From 62-47 sp044463945 (GTDB lineage Bacteria > Pseudomonadota > Alphaproteobacteria > Rhizobiales > Xanthobacteraceae): a stretch of DNA of 64,000 nucleotides. The stretch spans positions 1-64,000 of the forward strand of contig JBIQLW010000003.1 in NCBI GenBank assembly GCA_044463945.1. The letters are read 5' to 3'. The notes below the pieces were generated by a model. It saw nothing but the letters and a program-made list of their open reading frames with translations, was not told the origin of the DNA and did not search any database. Positions 25,101 to 31,510 of the stretch are shown piece by piece. Both the position numbers and the translations under genes were made by a program. Position 1 is the first letter of the stretch. Every line of letters starts with the position of its first letter.

Positions 25101-26030
25101 CCGCAACTGCTGCCCGACGACGCGCCATACCAGCCGCTGGCGGCAGCGTATGCCTCGCCCTGGCCGGCGGCGGTGGCGGTGTATCGCTCGCCGGAGGAAT
25201 CGGGCTTCACGCGGATCGCCACGCTCAACGGTCCGGCACGCATGGGCACCGTGGCCTTCGACTTTTACGGCGGATCGCCCGACCGGTTTGATCTCGGCAA
25301 CTCGCTCTATGTCGATCTGCTCTCCGGCACGATCGGGAGCGTGACGGACCTGCAGCTTTTCGATGGCGCGAATGCCTTCGCCGTCGAAAGCGCCCCCGGC
25401 GCGTGGGAAATTGTGCAGGCCGGCGAGGCGGAGTTGCTCTCGGATCGGCGCTACAGGCTCTCCCGCCTATTGCGGGGCCAGCGCGGCACAGAAGCGGCAA
25501 TCGGCGACCCGACGCCGGCGGGCGCCCGGGTGGTCGCGCTTGATGGCGCGCTGGCGCGGATGCCGATCAGCGCCGCCGATGTCGGACTTGAATACAATTG
25601 GCGCGCCGGGCCGGCGTCGCTGCCGCATAGCGATCCGGCCTTTGTCGGGATCACCTTCGCGCCGGGCGGCGTTGGCCTGCGGCCATTCTCGCCGGTGCAT
25701 GTGAAGCAACCGTGGAAGTTCGCGCGCTCGCCCGGCGATTTCGAGATCACATGGGTCCGCCGCACCCGGGCGCTGGCCGGCGATAGCTGGGCGGCTGCCG
25801 AGGTACCGCTCGACGAGGAAATCGAGGCTTACGAGGTGGATATCCTCGATGGCGCGAGCGTGCTGCGCACCCTGTCGTCGGCCACGTCCTCGGTTGTCTA
25901 TTCGGGCGCCGATCAGACCAGCGATTGGGGAGCGCCGCTCGCGTTTCCGGCGGTGCTCGACATCGTCGTCTACCAGCTTTCGGCGAGTTACGGCCGAGGG
26001 GCGCCTTGCCCCGCCACCCTCTATTTCTAG
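22116..26030 (+). CDS. Tail tip / host-specificity protein with GTA TIM-barrel domain (g15-like)
   Basis: A 1304-aa protein from ATG 22116. Residues 1-55 are glycine-rich and hydrophobic (VLGIAGTALGGAIGGSILGI), as in gene-transfer-agent megatron proteins, where such a segment is proposed to enter the membrane. A GTA_TIM-type glycoside-hydrolase-like barrel spans about 430-730 (MILHYASLCASAGGVDAFII, GDGSGDAYFHLDPLWAASNI, PIRFTEFGCPAVDRGTNQPN). A phage tail_3-type domain and beta domains follow (ISAADVGLEYNWRAGPASLP). It is the largest tip protein, combining receptor contact and cell-wall penetration. No break seen. Confidence 0.93.
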   Translation: MAAIVLGIAGTALGGAIGGSILGISAATIGGMIGAGVGSFVDSWIVSQMMGGDAQRIEGARLDAAMITSSSEGGVIPRVYGRMRLGGNIIWATDFREEIRTDRQGGGGKGGGGGPEIITTTYLYYCSFAVALCEGPISGIGRVWADGKPLNFEGVTWRWYDGGESQTADPFIAARMGADAPAYRGTAYVVFEELALEAFGNRIPQLTFEVFRAVDDPDTAEGLAKAVTIIPASGEFVYATEKVTRGAGAGATEPENTNCIPVTSDFVLALDRLQAAVPGIELVSLVVAWFGDDLRCGECQIRPGVEYGTKDTSRAWSVDGVTRAGAYVVSRDGDGRPVYGGTPADFAVTQAIAECKARGLRVTFYPFILMDVPGGNALPDPYSDNAATAGQPAFPWRGRITCSPAAGYAGTVDKTSAAADQVATLFTRTWGLRRMILHYASLCASAGGVDAFIIGSEMRGLTQVRSAAGTYPAVSRLVTLANDCRAILGGGTKISYAADWSEYFGHQPGDGSGDAYFHLDPLWAASNIDFVGIDNYMPLSDWRDGFEHADALEHGTIYDRAYLQGNIEGGEGFDWFYASTAARADQVRTPINDSAGKPWVWRYKDIRSWWSNAHYNRPGGVEAGSPTAWVPQGKPIRFTEFGCPAVDRGTNQPNVFHDPKSAESFVPYFSRGWRDDAIQRAYLEAVLLYWGDNANNPASSVYPGRMIDVAECAAWTWDARPYPWFPALDEVWADGSNWRLGHWLNGRLGAVSLAALVRLLCTRAGFDEALIDVSGLWGAVEGYTIGALESPRASCAALARHFGFDAFESEGRIVFRMRGRAPVMSVTLDDLVEAEGGNGDVIEFERGQETELPQALKWTTARSDEEYDAATVEARRVTVDASRVVAETFPFSAPPEESERRARRALQEAWVGREGATFRLPPSRIALDPSDVLELVHDGRSYDLRLLTINDAADRGITSVLQDREVYDLPPGPVRSARLSRSVLFGAPVVEFMDLPQLLPDDAPYQPLAAAYASPWPAAVAVYRSPEESGFTRIATLNGPARMGTVAFDFYGGSPDRFDLGNSLYVDLLSGTIGSVTDLQLFDGANAFAVESAPGAWEIVQAGEAELLSDRRYRLSRLLRGQRGTEAAIGDPTPAGARVVALDGALARMPISAADVGLEYNWRAGPASLPHSDPAFVGITFAPGGVGLRPFSPVHVKQPWKFARSPGDFEITWVRRTRALAGDSWAAAEVPLDEEIEAYEVDILDGASVLRTLSSATSSVVYSGADQTSDWGAPLAFPAVLDIVVYQLSASYGRGAPCPATLYF

Positions 26031-26041
26031 GAGCCCTTCCC

Positions 26042-27043
26042 ATGGCGGATTCGACGCATCTGCAGCTGCCCTATATCGCCGCCAATCAGGCGCAGAAGCA
26101 CGTCACCCACAATGAGGGGATCCGGCTGCTCGACGGGCTCGTGCAATTGGCGGTGCTCGACCGTGATCTGACGACGCCGCCGGGATCGCCAGCCGATGGC
26201 TCCCGATACCTCGTCGCCTCCGGAGCGACCGGCGCGTGGGACGATTGGGACGGCAATATCGCCTATTACGTCGATGGCGCCTGGATGAAGCTGGTGCCGC
26301 ATCCCGGCTGGCTTTGCTGGGTAGCCGACGAGGAATTGCTGCTCGTTCGCGGCCCGTCCGGCTGGGGCGCGTTGACGACCGGCGCCGGCTATTCGCTCAA
26401 GGGCATCACCCGCCTCTATTCCGGCACGAGCATCGTGATCGACGCCAGCGTGACCGCCGCGCTTATTCGAGGTGTCGGCGGTGGTGGTGGCGGTGGCGGC
26501 GCGCAAGGCGGGGCGACTGGTGGCGCGGCCGGCGGCGGTGGCGCGGGCGGCGCCTTTTTCGAGGCGCTCAAGACGGGGATCGGGGGCGCCACGCTCACCT
26601 ATGCCATCGGCGCGGCCGGAGCGGCAGGGTCCACCGCCGGCGGCAACGGCGGAACGGGCGGGACCACCTCCATTTCCAACGGCACATGGACGCTGCAGGC
26701 GCAAGGTGGTGTCGGGGGTAATGGGCAAACCACCGGCAATTGGGCACAGGCGGTGGCTGGCGGCTACGGCCAGAACGCGACGGGCGGCGACCTCAATATT
26801 GGCGGCGAGGCTGGGAGCGGCGGGATCCGCCTCGACGCACAGAACGTCCTCGCCGGCCGGGGCGCCGGCTCGAGGTTTGGGGCCGGTGGCAATGCCTACG
26901 CGGGCAACGCGGCGGGCCAGCAGGGGCTTGGACAAGGCGCGGGCGGTGGCGGGGGCTCGGTGGCCGCTAACGCGACTGGTCGGGCCGGTGGCGCCGGGGC
27001 GGCGGGCTACATCGAAATCTGGGAGTTCGTGGGCGGGGCGTAA
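26042..27043 (+). CDS. DUF2793 tail protein with glycine-rich C-terminus
   Basis: A 333-aa protein from ATG 26042 with an AGGAG ribosome site. Residues 1-110 (THLQLPYIAANQAQKHVTHN, EGIRLLDGLVQLAVLDRDLT, AWDDWDGNIAYYVDGAW) are the DUF2793 domain that follows the tip protein in many alphaproteobacterial phages. From about 145 the sequence is extremely glycine-rich with GG and GGG runs, ending AGYIEIWEFVGG, like polyglycine-sandwich adhesin tips. It is probably a tail fibre or receptor-binding tip that could set host range. Confidence 0.85.
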   Translation: MADSTHLQLPYIAANQAQKHVTHNEGIRLLDGLVQLAVLDRDLTTPPGSPADGSRYLVASGATGAWDDWDGNIAYYVDGAWMKLVPHPGWLCWVADEELLLVRGPSGWGALTTGAGYSLKGITRLYSGTSIVIDASVTAALIRGVGGGGGGGGAQGGATGGAAGGGGAGGAFFEALKTGIGGATLTYAIGAAGAAGSTAGGNGGTGGTTSISNGTWTLQAQGGVGGNGQTTGNWAQAVAGGYGQNATGGDLNIGGEAGSGGIRLDAQNVLAGRGAGSRFGAGGNAYAGNAAGQQGLGQGAGGGGGSVAANATGRAGGAGAAGYIEIWEFVGGA

Positions 27044-27081
27044 TTCCGGCAATCGGGTCGACAATCGGAAAGGGGGCATCC

Positions 27082-27411
27082 GTGAGTGAGGGACCGGGGC
27101 TGTTCTGGCAAATCTTCAACGAGCGGGGCGCCCTGCTTGCGTTCTTCGGCGCGCTGGGCGGCGCCGTGCGCTCGGCGACGCTTAAGACAACGTGGCGCGA
27201 GGGCATGCGCGTCGTGTTCATCGGCTCGGGGACGAGCTTCGGGGTTGGCGTGCTGGCGCCGATGCTCCTGCGCCCCTGGATCGGGGATCTGCCGCAGGAA
27301 ATGTCGGGCGCGCTCGGCACGCTCTGCGCGGCGGCATTTTTAACCGGCCTCGTGGCCGTGACACTAATCGAGAGGATCATCGAGAAGAAGGCGGAGGATC
27401 GAGATGAGTGA
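27082..27411 (+). CDS. Holin-like membrane protein
   Basis: A 109-aa protein from GTG 27082 with an AAGGGGG ribosome site. It has hydrophobic segments around 15-30 (ERGALLAFFGALGGAV), 46-62 and 80-97 (LGTLCAAAFLTGLVAVTLIE), then a charged tail (RIIEKKAEDRDE). Size, three-helix pattern, charged tail and position just before the endolysin point to a holin or phage membrane accessory protein. The fold assignment is by pattern only. Confidence 0.6.
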   Translation: MSEGPGLFWQIFNERGALLAFFGALGGAVRSATLKTTWREGMRVVFIGSGTSFGVGVLAPMLLRPWIGDLPQEMSGALGTLCAAAFLTGLVAVTLIERIIEKKAEDRDE

Positions 27412-27535
27412 ACCGCGGCGGCGCATCTGGCGACGTCCGAAATCCTGCGCGGATCGGAATGCCTTCCACACCTTCCGCGTCGGTTTCCTGATCTTCCTCG
27501 TCCTCTGGTTCGTGCTGCCGGTCGTCATGCCGTAG
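27404..27535 (+). CDS. Small single-span membrane protein, 43 aa
   Basis: ATG 27404 overlaps the end of the holin-like gene by 8 nt. The product begins with a basic N-terminus (MSEPRRRIWRRPKSCADRN) and then one hydrophobic helix (VGFLIFLVLWFVLPVVM). It sits between the holin candidate and the terminator before the endolysin, so it may be a second holin, an antiholin or a lysis regulator. No homolog recognised. Confidence 0.55.
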   Translation: MSEPRRRIWRRPKSCADRNAFHTFRVGFLIFLVLWFVLPVVMP

Positions 27536-27561
27536 CGGCCGCCACCATCCGAGAATTCATC

Positions 27562-27585
27562 AGCCGCCTCCGGGCGGCTTTTTTG
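27562..27585 (+). terminator. Rho-independent terminator before endolysin
   Basis: Stem AGCCGCC / GGCGGCT (27562-27568 and 27573-27579) with a TCCG loop, then a T-run to 27584. It lies between the small membrane protein and the endolysin, so the endolysin/spanin set may be transcribed by read-through or from its own promoter. Confidence 0.75.
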
Positions 27586-27607
27586 TTGCTTGAAAGGAGA
27601 GAGTGCC

Positions 27608-28396
27608 ATGGCGGAATTTTCCGCGGAAGTGCAGCGGTGGATACTCGCCAGCGAGGGCGGCTATGTCGATCACCCCCGCGATCCGGGCGGGGCCACGAAC
27701 ATGGGCATTACCCACAAGACGCTCGCGGCCTGGCGCGGCCGCGCGGTCACCAAGCAGGACGTACGCGATCTCAAGCGCGCCGAGGCGCTGGAAATCTACA
27801 GGGCGCAATATTGGAGCACGGTGCGCGGCGACGACCTGCCGGCCGGCCTCGACTACGCGGTGTTCGACTACGGCGTCAATTCCGGCCCGGCGCGCGCGGT
27901 CAAGGATCTGCAGCGCTGCCTTGGCGTTAAGGTGGATGGCATCGTCGGTGCCGTCACCCTCGACGCGGCGCGGCGCGTGAACGACATCATCGGCCTGATC
28001 GAGGATCTGTGCGAGCGGCGCTGGTCTTTCGTGCAAGGCCTCAAGACGTTCGCGACTTTCGGGAAGGGCTGGCGCCGTCGCATCTGGGGCGAGGTGATGG
28101 GCATCCAGGCGCAGGGCGACACCGGCGTCGCGGACCGGGCGGTCAAGCTGGCCATGGGACAGGCCGCGTCCGCGCCCATGCCGAAGGCGGCCCCGGGCAA
28201 GGCCAATCCGGAGGAGCCGAGCGTCGTCGACAGCATCATCAAGGATCCCGGCGGCCTCTCGGGCCTCGGCGCGGGCCTTGCCGCGCTGCTCGGCGCCATC
28301 GCGGACCAGCCCATCCTGCAGATCGGCGCGGTGGTGCTGATCGGCGTGCTGGTCTGGCGGTTTGTCATCGCCCGCAAGCAGGCGGACCCGGCATGA
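27608..28396 (+). CDS. Phage endolysin, GH108 (EGGY) muramidase with C-terminal membrane segment
   Basis: A 262-aa protein from ATG 27608. Residues 8-95 are the glycosyl hydrolase family 108 domain with the catalytic Glu16 in LASEGGYVDHPRDPGG, followed by NMGITHKTL. Residues about 97-170 are the PG_binding_3 domain (DLQRCLGVKVDGIVGAVTLD). After a Pro/Ala linker there is a hydrophobic stretch near 230-252 (IGAVVLIGVLVWRFVIA), suggesting that the enzyme is membrane-tethered. It cleaves the glycan strands of peptidoglycan at lysis. Its stop overlaps the next start (ATGA). Confidence 0.9.
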   Translation: MAEFSAEVQRWILASEGGYVDHPRDPGGATNMGITHKTLAAWRGRAVTKQDVRDLKRAEALEIYRAQYWSTVRGDDLPAGLDYAVFDYGVNSGPARAVKDLQRCLGVKVDGIVGAVTLDAARRVNDIIGLIEDLCERRWSFVQGLKTFATFGKGWRRRIWGEVMGIQAQGDTGVADRAVKLAMGQAASAPMPKAAPGKANPEEPSVVDSIIKDPGGLSGLGAGLAALLGAIADQPILQIGAVVLIGVLVWRFVIARKQADPA

Positions 28397-28683
28397 TCGG
28401 GCTGCTGTGGTGGCTGCTCGAGCACTGGTGGCTGGTGCTCGGGCTCGGCGCGTTGGCCGTCGCCTACGTCATCGGCGGCTGGCGCCTCGTGGCGGCGGTG
28501 CTCACGCTGGGGATCGGATGGCGCGTCTACGAGCGCGGCCGGCGGCAAGGCCGGGAAGAAATCGAGCGGCGCGACCAGAAGCGCCGCGAACATCTTAAGG
28601 AGCAATACGATGAAATTGCTAACCTGCCTCTTGAGCCTGACGCTGCTTATGAGCGGTTGCGCCAGCGTGCGCGTGACGAGTGA
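28393..28683 (+). CDS. Rz-like inner-membrane spanin
   Basis: A 96-aa protein: N-terminal hydrophobic segment (LLWWLLEHWWLVLGLGALAV and on to about residue 43), then a highly charged, coiled-coil-prone tail (RRQGREEIERRDQKRREHLK, PLEPDAAYERLRQRARDE). Topology, length and position fit an i-spanin. The Rz1-like lipoprotein gene starts inside it in another frame at 28610. The two would bridge inner and outer membranes and fuse them at the last step of lysis. Confidence 0.75.
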   Translation: MIGLLWWLLEHWWLVLGLGALAVAYVIGGWRLVAAVLTLGIGWRVYERGRRQGREEIERRDQKRREHLKEQYDEIANLPLEPDAAYERLRQRARDE

Positions 28684-28816
28684 TTGTCCAGCGCTGGCAC
28701 CGCCTCCCGCCGCGGCGGTGGCGGCGTTGAAAGGCGCTGGCGACCAGGACGTGGACCGGTGGGCCGTGGCGCTCGAGCGGCACTATCAGATGCTGGACGT
28801 CTGCCGGGGGCGCTAA
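28610..28816 (+). CDS. Rz1-like outer-membrane lipoprotein spanin
   Basis: A 68-aa protein with a lipoprotein signal peptide: MKLLTCLLSLTLLMSGCAS, lipobox LMSGC, lipidated Cys17. The mature part is short and contains a proline cluster (CPALAPPPAAAVAAL), typical of Rz1. Its first 74 nt overlap the Rz-like gene in a different frame, the nested arrangement characteristic of Rz/Rz1. It should be exported, lipidated and paired with the i-spanin across the periplasm. Confidence 0.8.
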   Translation: MKLLTCLLSLTLLMSGCASVRVTSDCPALAPPPAAAVAALKGAGDQDVDRWAVALERHYQMLDVCRGR

Positions 28817-28986
28817 AGGAACGGCATCACGAGCGGCGCGAGCGCGACCGCCCACAGGAACAACGCGGCCATTGTCACCCCGGCGGTGACGATGGCCGCT
28901 TTTATTTTGCGCTGAATCGGAGGCGTGCGCTCGAGGCGCTCGCGGTGGCGCTGGTTCTCGACTCCGATTTGCTCCCAATAGCCCAT
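28813..28986 (-). CDS. Small membrane protein, 57 aa, opposite to the lysis genes
   Basis: Starts MGYWEQIGVENQRHRERLER (ATG 28984-28986, GGGGCAGG upstream) and ends in one hydrophobic helix (KAAIVTAGVTMAALFLWAVA, LAPLVMPFL). Proteins with a nearly identical N-terminus recur, from memory, in rhizobial prophages near lysis genes. Its stop overlaps the Rz1-like stop on the other strand. It may modulate lysis or superinfection, but function is unknown. Confidence 0.55.
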   Translation of the reverse strand: MGYWEQIGVENQRHRERLERTPPIQRKIKAAIVTAGVTMAALFLWAVALAPLVMPFL

Positions 28987-29141
28987 GGGCCCTGCCCCTA
29001 CTCCGACCGCCATTAACGGCCAGACGGCCGCCAAAATCAACGGCTGACATGGCGGAGGTGGTGGCCGTGCCACCCGGTGCCTTCGCGCCACCCATCCGGC
29101 CTCGGTCTGCTCGGCTCCAGAACCGAAAGAGGGGCTGGGCC

Positions 29142-29264
29142 ATGAACGACAACAATCCATTCGAGAGGGACGACCGCGGCGGCGCGCTGGTTGTCTGGGT
29201 CTACACGACGATGGTGCTGCTGGTCGGCATCGCGCTCGGGCTGCTGACCGCCATGGTCCTTTGA
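29142..29264 (+). CDS. Small membrane protein, 40 aa
   Basis: ATG 29142 preceded by a purine-rich AAAGAGGGG region. Product: an acidic/basic head (MNDNNPFERDDRGGALV) and one hydrophobic helix (VWVYTTMVLLVGIALGLLTA). It ends 3 nt before the methyltransferase start, so it may serve to couple translation. No homolog recognised. Confidence 0.5.
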   Translation: MNDNNPFERDDRGGALVVWVYTTMVLLVGIALGLLTAMVL

Positions 29265-29267
29265 CCT

Positions 29268-30872
29268 GTGGACTTCCTTTCCGTTTGCAGCGGCATCGAG
29301 GCCGCCTCGGTGGCGTGGGAGCCGCTGGGCTGGCGGGCGGTGGCGCTGTCCGAGATCGAGCCCTTTCCCTGCCATGTCCTGGCGCATCGCCAGCGCGCCT
29401 CCCGGCCGCTGTTCATGCCGGACCCGGCCAAGGCGACAAGCCACAAGGATGAACGCGCGCGCCAAGCCGCCATCAAGGCGGTGGCGCGGCTTCCCGACCC
29501 TTCCCCTGATCTCGTGCCGAACTTCGGCGACATGAACCGCTTCAAGGACTGGCCTGATGCAACTGTCGATCTTCTCGTCGGAGGAACCCCCTGCCAATCC
29601 TTCTCCGTCGCCGGCCTCCGAAAGGGACTGGACGATCCGCGTGGCAACCTGGCGCTCACCTATCTTGCCGTTGCTGACCGCTATCGGCCCCGCTGGGTGG
29701 TCTGGGAGAATGTGCCCGGCGTCCTGTCGAGCAACAAGGGACGGGATTTTGGTGCCTTCCTCGGGGGCCTGGGGCAACTCGGGTATGGGTGGGCATACCG
29801 AGTCCTTGACGCTCAATTCGTCCGAACACGCGGCCTTCCTCGAGCCGTCCCACAGCGACGCCGGCGTGTGTTCGTTGTCGGATATCTTGGAGACTGGCGC
29901 GTTGCCGCGGCGGTACTTTTTGACCGCCAAGGCATGCGCGGGGATCCTCCGCCGCGCCGCCAAGCGTCAAAAGGAATTGCCGCCGGCACTCTCCGCGGCA
30001 CTGACGGCGGTGGCGACGTCGACCACGGCCGTGCCCATCACCTGATCCCCGAGGTTTCCAATGCCCTGGCGGCCCGCGATGCCAAGCAGCCGCGCGCCGA
30101 GGATAATGTCGGCATCATTCCGGTGGCGCACGCGCTCCGGGCCGAAGGCTTCGATGCGTCCGAGGATGGCACCGGGCGCGGCACGCCGCTGGTGCCGTTG
30201 GCCTTCGCTGAAAACAGCCGGGGCGAGCTCCGCCTGCAGGGCGGTGACGGACAGATCGCCCCCCAGCTCACCACCGGCGGTAGCAAGCCCGGGCAAGGCC
30301 AGCCGTGCATTGCCTTCTCGGCAAAAGATCATGGCGCGGATGCCGCCGAAGGCGTCTCCCCAACGCTCCGGGCCGGTGGCCATGGGGAAAGTCACGCAAA
30401 CGCCGGCGTGATGCCCGCCATTACCTTCGACGTGCTCGCCGGCGGCAACACCGGATTCGCGGTGGGTGATGTGCCGGGCGCGCTGCATGGCGGGGGCAAG
30501 CACGGCGACCGTGCGGCGGTGGCATTTCAAGAGCGCGGCCGCGATGGAGGGCGCTCGCTGGAACATCAGGAGGATGTGGCCTACGCGCTGACGGCGCCCA
30601 GCGGCGGCGGTCGTGCGCAGGAGCGAAATGTGGCCACGCCATGGGCGGTGCGTCGTCTCACGCCGCTCGAATGCGAGCGCCTGCAGGGCTTCTGGGACGG
30701 CTACACGCTGGTGCCCTATCGCGGCAAGCCGGCGGCCGATGGCCCGCGCTACAAGGCGCTGGGCAACTCCATGGCCGTCAACGCTATGCAGTGGATCGGC
30801 GAGCGCATCGCGTTCGTCGAGGGCATCCTCGAGGGCGAACGCGGCGGCGCTGGCGTCTGGAGGGTCCCATGA
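29268..30872 (+). CDS. Phage DNA (cytosine-5) methyltransferase
   Basis: A 534-aa protein from GTG 29268. Motif I FLSVCSGIEAASVAWEPLGW (3-22), motif IV with the catalytic Cys109 (LLVGGTPCQSFSVAG), motif VI WENVPGVL and the late motif ALGNSMAVNAMQWI are all present, so the fold is complete. Between motif VIII and the C-terminal motifs lies a very long, repetitive recognition region with recurring segments such as NALAARDAKQP, APQLTTGG, SPTLRAGGHG and YALTAPSGGG. Several look like copies of one unit, typical of phage multi-target cytosine methylases. No partner nuclease is adjacent, so it probably protects phage DNA from host restriction. Confidence 0.9.
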   Translation: MDFLSVCSGIEAASVAWEPLGWRAVALSEIEPFPCHVLAHRQRASRPLFMPDPAKATSHKDERARQAAIKAVARLPDPSPDLVPNFGDMNRFKDWPDATVDLLVGGTPCQSFSVAGLRKGLDDPRGNLALTYLAVADRYRPRWVVWENVPGVLSSNKGRDFGAFLGGLGQLGYGWAYRVLDAQFVRTRGLPRAVPQRRRRVFVVGYLGDWRVAAAVLFDRQGMRGDPPPRRQASKGIAAGTLRGTDGGGDVDHGRAHHLIPEVSNALAARDAKQPRAEDNVGIIPVAHALRAEGFDASEDGTGRGTPLVPLAFAENSRGELRLQGGDGQIAPQLTTGGSKPGQGQPCIAFSAKDHGADAAEGVSPTLRAGGHGESHANAGVMPAITFDVLAGGNTGFAVGDVPGALHGGGKHGDRAAVAFQERGRDGGRSLEHQEDVAYALTAPSGGGRAQERNVATPWAVRRLTPLECERLQGFWDGYTLVPYRGKPAADGPRYKALGNSMAVNAMQWIGERIAFVEGILEGERGGAGVWRVP

Positions 30873-31111
30873 GGATCGAGCGCCATTTTGTCGTGAAAGC
30901 CTGGCTCTCGGACGATCGTCGAACCTTCCACCATGAGGTAGGCGGCTGGCACGGCGAATTTCCGGTCGGGGAACTGCCGCGCTGGATCGCCTTCTATCGT
31001 CACCACCGGGATCGCCTGCAGGGCAGGTACGCGCACTACTACGCCGAGGACGTGAAGGCGCTCGAGGCGCTGGTCCCACAGCTCGAGGAGGCTGGCCATG
31101 GATCCGCGTAG
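30869..31111 (+). CDS. Hypothetical phage protein, 80 aa
   Basis: ATG 30869 overlaps the methyltransferase stop (ATGA). Sequence MRIERHFVVKAWLSDDRRTF, HHEVGGWHGEFPVGELPRWI, AFYRHHRDRLQGRYAHYYAE. Aromatic- and His-rich, no membrane segment. Its last 14 nt overlap the next gene. It lies in the early/DNA-modification part of the element, but I know no function. Confidence 0.65.
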   Translation: MRIERHFVVKAWLSDDRRTFHHEVGGWHGEFPVGELPRWIAFYRHHRDRLQGRYAHYYAEDVKALEALVPQLEEAGHGSA

Positions 31112-31499
31112 CGACGCGGCCGCCGCGTTCATTCTCGACCTAGTGTCGGACGCATGCGGTGTCTCTCGCGCGGCGATGCGCGGCGCGGCCTACGGAACGC
31201 GCGAAGTCTCGGCGGCGCGCCATCTCGCCATGTACCTCATGAACGTGATGCTGGGATGGAAGATGGAGGCGGTCGGCTGGGTGTTCCGCCGAGGTCGCCT
31301 CACCGTGCGATATGCCTGCGCCTGCGTCGAGGATCGCCGGGACGATCCGGCGTTCGATGCGCTGGTGTCATCGCTCGAGGGAAAAATCAAAGGTGAATTG
31401 GAGGGCAGACGCCGAAAACGGCTTCACGCGGATGCCAGAAACACTATTTGTTCGACCGCGCAGCCTGATGCTAAGGGTGGTTCGGAAAGCACATACTGA
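31098..31499 (+). CDS. DnaA domain IV-like DNA-binding protein
   Basis: A 133-aa protein. Residues 10-70 (FILDLVSDACGVSRAAMRGA, TREVSAARHLAMYLMNVMLG, VGWVFRRGRLTVRYACACVE) follow the Bac_DnaA_C pattern: helix-turn-helix, then the R-x3-5-AR-x2-AMYL basic helix and the TVRYAC signature helix used by DnaA to read DnaA boxes. No AAA ATPase or DnaB-interaction domain is present, so it may act as a stand-alone origin- or promoter-binding protein of the phage. The last 25 residues are unrelated, polar and perhaps a degenerate tail. Confidence 0.65.
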   Translation: MDPRSDAAAAFILDLVSDACGVSRAAMRGAAYGTREVSAARHLAMYLMNVMLGWKMEAVGWVFRRGRLTVRYACACVEDRRDDPAFDALVSSLEGKIKGELEGRRRKRLHADARNTICSTAQPDAKGGSESTY

Positions 31500-31510
31500 G
31501 GTCGTTGGGC

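Noticed and set aside
16365..26030. A complete gene transfer agent
   Set aside because: The tip genes match GTA g12-g15, but all head genes are missing, a lysis cassette is present, and the block is flanked by tRNA repeats, which favours a prophage relic.
26460..27000. Short repeats resembling a CRISPR or minisatellite
   Set aside because: They are Gly codon runs encoding the polyglycine tail of the DUF2793 protein; no regular repeat-spacer structure. No CRISPR array was seen anywhere in the window.
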